A DNA stretch of 64,000 nucleotides from Fontibacillus phaseoli. Its GTDB lineage: Bacteria > Bacillota > Bacilli > Paenibacillales > Paenibacillaceae. Numbering within the stretch: the stretch's first letter is position 1; the number at the start of each line of letters is the position of its first letter. The stretch is from positions 62,001 to 126,000 of the forward strand of contig NZ_QPJW01000003.1 of NCBI RefSeq assembly GCF_003337355.1, in the 5' to 3' direction. Made by a program: the position numbers and the translations under genes. The notes below the pieces were generated by a model that had not been told where the DNA came from, made no database searches, and saw nothing but the letters and a program-made list of their open reading frames with translations. Shown here piece after piece: positions 63,865 through 64,000 of the stretch.

Positions 63865-64000
63865 TTTACATTCCCCCTTGGGATATTATTTATAAGGAAA
63901 GCGGCACCTTTCCTTACGAATCATTATGTCGCAATAATTATCAGCAATGTGACAAGCGACAGAATTTTTTTGAAATTTCATTATTCTCTATGGTACGTAT

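Overview
The window looks like chromosome of a Paenibacillus-type Firmicute (inference, no database search). The evidence is a cellulosomal-type GH48/FN3/CBM3 cellulase, copper-amine-oxidase-like 'stalk' domains, strong AGGAGG ribosome sites, a preQ1-I riboswitch, a Bacillus-type LexA box, and Zur and Fur boxes of the Firmicute type. Genes are densely packed and mostly GC-rich up to about 56.9 kb. From there to the right end the sequence is AT-rich, sparsely coded and full of decay, like an acquired or degenerating segment.

Layout. 0-4.7 kb: 3' part of a GH48 cellulase, a damaged saccharopine-dehydrogenase-like gene, a DUF2087 protein and speD. 4.7-8.9 kb: a zinc-starvation cluster. A CobW-type GTPase operon that also carries a 49-residue ribosomal protein L33 paralogue with only half of its zinc ligands diverges from a histidine-rich permease/TIGR03943 pair. 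A NusG-domain-II membrane protein follows. Each of the three transcription units has a Zur-like palindrome. 9-12.3 kb: a flavodoxin, a Fur-box siderophore-binding lipoprotein and a stalk-domain lipoprotein. 12.4-15.5 kb: the preQ1 riboswitch and queC-queD-queE, then queF behind a repeat-filled gap; a queuosine-precursor transporter lies at 20.5 kb. 15.5-23.2 kb: a hydroxyacid dehydrogenase, an MFS exporter next to a dead PadR regulator, an M24 peptidase and a chemoreceptor.

23.3-31.3 kb: cobamide genes on the minus strand. A cobalamin riboswitch precedes btuF-btuC-btuD-cobT-cobU-cobS with several 4-base overlaps; cobQ lies beyond a second repeat block. A second cobamide operon (cobD-cbiZ-cbiB-cobC) lies at 41.7-45.1 kb. 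Between them are a chemoreceptor with an apparently cytoplasmic Cache-like C-terminus, a methyltransferase, the TIGR03916/TIGR03915 predicted DNA-repair pair behind a LexA box, and a MarR-arylsulfotransferase-sulfonate ABC transporter operon. 45.2-56.2 kb: an acetyltransferase, a split YeeE/YedE (TsuA-like) thiosulfate-uptake operon with TusA and a thioredoxin-reductase fusion, its divergent LysR regulator, a second tusA, lplA, a TDT transporter, a HAD phosphatase, a PhnP-like hydrolase, a CysA-like ATPase and yjbQ.

56.2-64 kb: a group II intron relic lies between yjbQ and its terminator. After it come a frameshifted gene remnant, a YcxB-like protein, a 730-residue leaderless peptidoglycan-binding/DUF1906 protein and three unrecognised small proteins, separated by long empty AT-rich gaps. 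The themes that tie the window together are metal limitation (Zur, Fur), sulfur scavenging, cobamide salvage and queuosine synthesis. The most notable under-described elements are the Zur cluster with the NusG-II protein, the LexA-controlled TIGR03915/03916 pair, and the MarR/arylsulfotransferase operon with its hairpin leader.
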